Source of the DNA: Vulcanimicrobiota bacterium
GTDB lineage: Bacteria; Vulcanimicrobiota; Xenobia; Xenobiales; JADMJV01
Direction of reading: 5' to 3'
Assembly: GCA_023447635.1 (NCBI GenBank)
Contig: JAEXNA010000146.1
Span: 1 to 22,304, forward strand
DNA: 22,304 bases
Below, in pieces: positions 21,441 to 22,304 of the stretch (positions are counted from its first letter, which is position 1; each line of letters starts with the position of its first letter). Under the pieces are notes generated by a model, which saw only the letters and a list, made by a program, of their open reading frames with translations, ran no database searches and was not told the origin of the DNA. Made by a program: the position numbers and the translations under genes.

Positions 21441-22304
21441 ATGCAAGATTTGACCTGGGAAGATGTTCGCGCGGCGGTGCGCGGTGGTTCGGTGTACGCC
21501 AGCGGTGGGGGAGGCTGGGTCGACCACGGTTTGGACATCGGCGGCACGGCCGTGAAGATGGGGACGCCTCGCCTGGCTTCGGTCGACGAACTCGACCCGA
21601 ACGACATCGTGATCACGGTGTCCGCTATCGGAGCTCCGGCCGCCAAAGACTGGCAGATGCTGGCCGAGGACTACATCCACTCGGTCCGTCTGCTGTGCGA
21701 GGCTTTTGACGGCAAGGTGGTCGGCACTATCACGCCTCAGAACGGCTGCTCGTCCTCGATCAACGGCTGGGTTCAGTCGGCAGCGCTGGGTCTGGTGGTC
21801 GTGGACGCGGTGGGCGATATGCGAGCTCATCCCACCGGCAAGATGGGCTCTCTGGGGCTGGCTCAGGATAAGAGCTATCAAACCATTCAGGTCGCCGTGG
21901 GCGGACGCCGCGAGACGGGCGCTTACCTGGAAGTGGTAGCCCGCGGGTCGGTGGCCTCGACGGCCAACATCTTGCGAGTGGCCTCGGTCGAGTCGGGCAG
22001 TTTCATCACCTGCGCGCGCCATCCCGTGACGGCGGCCTTTATCAAAGAGCGCGCGGCGTTGGGCGGGATCAGCCAGGCGATGCGTCTGGGCCAGGCCATG
22101 ATCGAAGCGGAAGCGGGCGGTGGAGAAGCTGTGATCGAAGCCATCCGCCAGGTCGGTCGAGCCGAGGTGGTGGCTCGCGGCAAGGTGGTCGAGAACAAGT
22201 ACGTCACTCAGGGCGCTTTTGATCTGGGCCACTGCATCGTCGAAGACGCCAAGCACAAGCGGGTCAAACTGCACACCATGAACGAGTGGATGGCGGTGGA
22301 CAGC
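21441..22304 (+). CDS. DUF917 / S-methyl-thiohydantoin desulfurase family protein (partial, runs off the right edge)
   Basis: 288 residues are visible with no stop before the window ends. The DUF917 hallmark glycine loop is at SVYASGGGGW (17-26), followed by DPNDIVITVSAIGAP (52-66), a cysteine-bearing QNGCSSSINGW (100-110), and VDAVGDMRAHPTGKMGSLGL (121-140). The family was long unknown and is now named for desulfurisation of S-methyl-thiohydantoins; some members are near hydantoinase genes. AAGGAGAG at 21427-21434 lies 6 bases before the ATG, and the gene follows the urocanase-like gene by 53 bases. In this context it would act on the thiohydantoin made by a thiourocanate hydratase, releasing sulfur. 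The family is recognised with fair confidence; the reaction here is inference. Confidence 0.82.
   Translation, partial: MQDLTWEDVRAAVRGGSVYASGGGGWVDHGLDIGGTAVKMGTPRLASVDELDPNDIVITVSAIGAPAAKDWQMLAEDYIHSVRLLCEAFDGKVVGTITPQNGCSSSINGWVQSAALGLVVVDAVGDMRAHPTGKMGSLGLAQDKSYQTIQVAVGGRRETGAYLEVVARGSVASTANILRVASVESGSFITCARHPVTAAFIKERAALGGISQAMRLGQAMIEAEAGGGEAVIEAIRQVGRAEVVARGKVVENKYVTQGAFDLGHCIVEDAKHKRVKLHTMNEWMAVDS

Overview
This is a high-GC bacterial window with densely packed, co-directional genes. I see no rRNA, tRNA, CRISPR array or transposase. Many genes overlap by 1-8 bases. The content includes a Pel-type exopolysaccharide module, repeated PilZ domains, a type II/IV secretion-ATPase-like protein, a TerB-like protein and an osmolyte-family ABC transporter. 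This fits a free-living environmental bacterium, but I cannot place the phylum. The Pel module differs enough from the pseudomonad version to suggest a less studied lineage.

Region 1 (381-8022, + strand) is a tight operon: a triple-PilZ protein, a STAS protein, a PelE-like membrane/helical-repeat protein, PelF glycosyltransferase, PelG transporter, a PelD-like membrane-GAF protein and a double-PilZ protein. It looks like the inner-membrane synthase/transport half of a Pel system. The PelD-like protein ends after GAF and lacks the degenerate GGDEF c-di-GMP receptor. PilZ proteins at both ends of the operon could supply that sensing. A SAM methyltransferase (8044-8997) and an internally deleted 2-hydroxyacid dehydrogenase remnant (9001-9396) follow on the same strand.

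Region 2 (about 9400-11490) is an accessory patch of small genes with visibly more A/T-ending codons. It holds a small DUF6547-like protein, a tyrosine-phosphatase-like gene broken by an apparent one-base deletion, and a TPR-like protein. A repeat of about 47 bp occurs on each side of the phosphatase, and there are several strong palindromes and hairpins.

Region 3 (11497-16720, - strand) reads right to left. It holds a cyclic-nucleotide-binding plus secretion-ATPase-like protein with a degraded ATPase site, an M14 zinc carboxypeptidase, a DUF455 ferritin-like protein and an ATP-grasp protein. The last two overlap by 4 bases. A TerB-like protein is divergent at 16800-17384.

Region 4 (17540 to the right edge, + strand) is the most interesting. 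It has an OpuC/QAT-type ABC ATPase, a fused substrate-binding/permease protein, a urocanase-family enzyme with changes at several conserved active-site motifs, and a DUF917 (S-methyl-thiohydantoin desulfurase family) protein cut by the window edge. Together these suggest uptake and breakdown of ergothioneine or a related thio-imidazole: import, a hydratase acting on thiourocanate, then thiohydantoin desulfurisation. The remaining pathway genes would be expected beyond base 22304.
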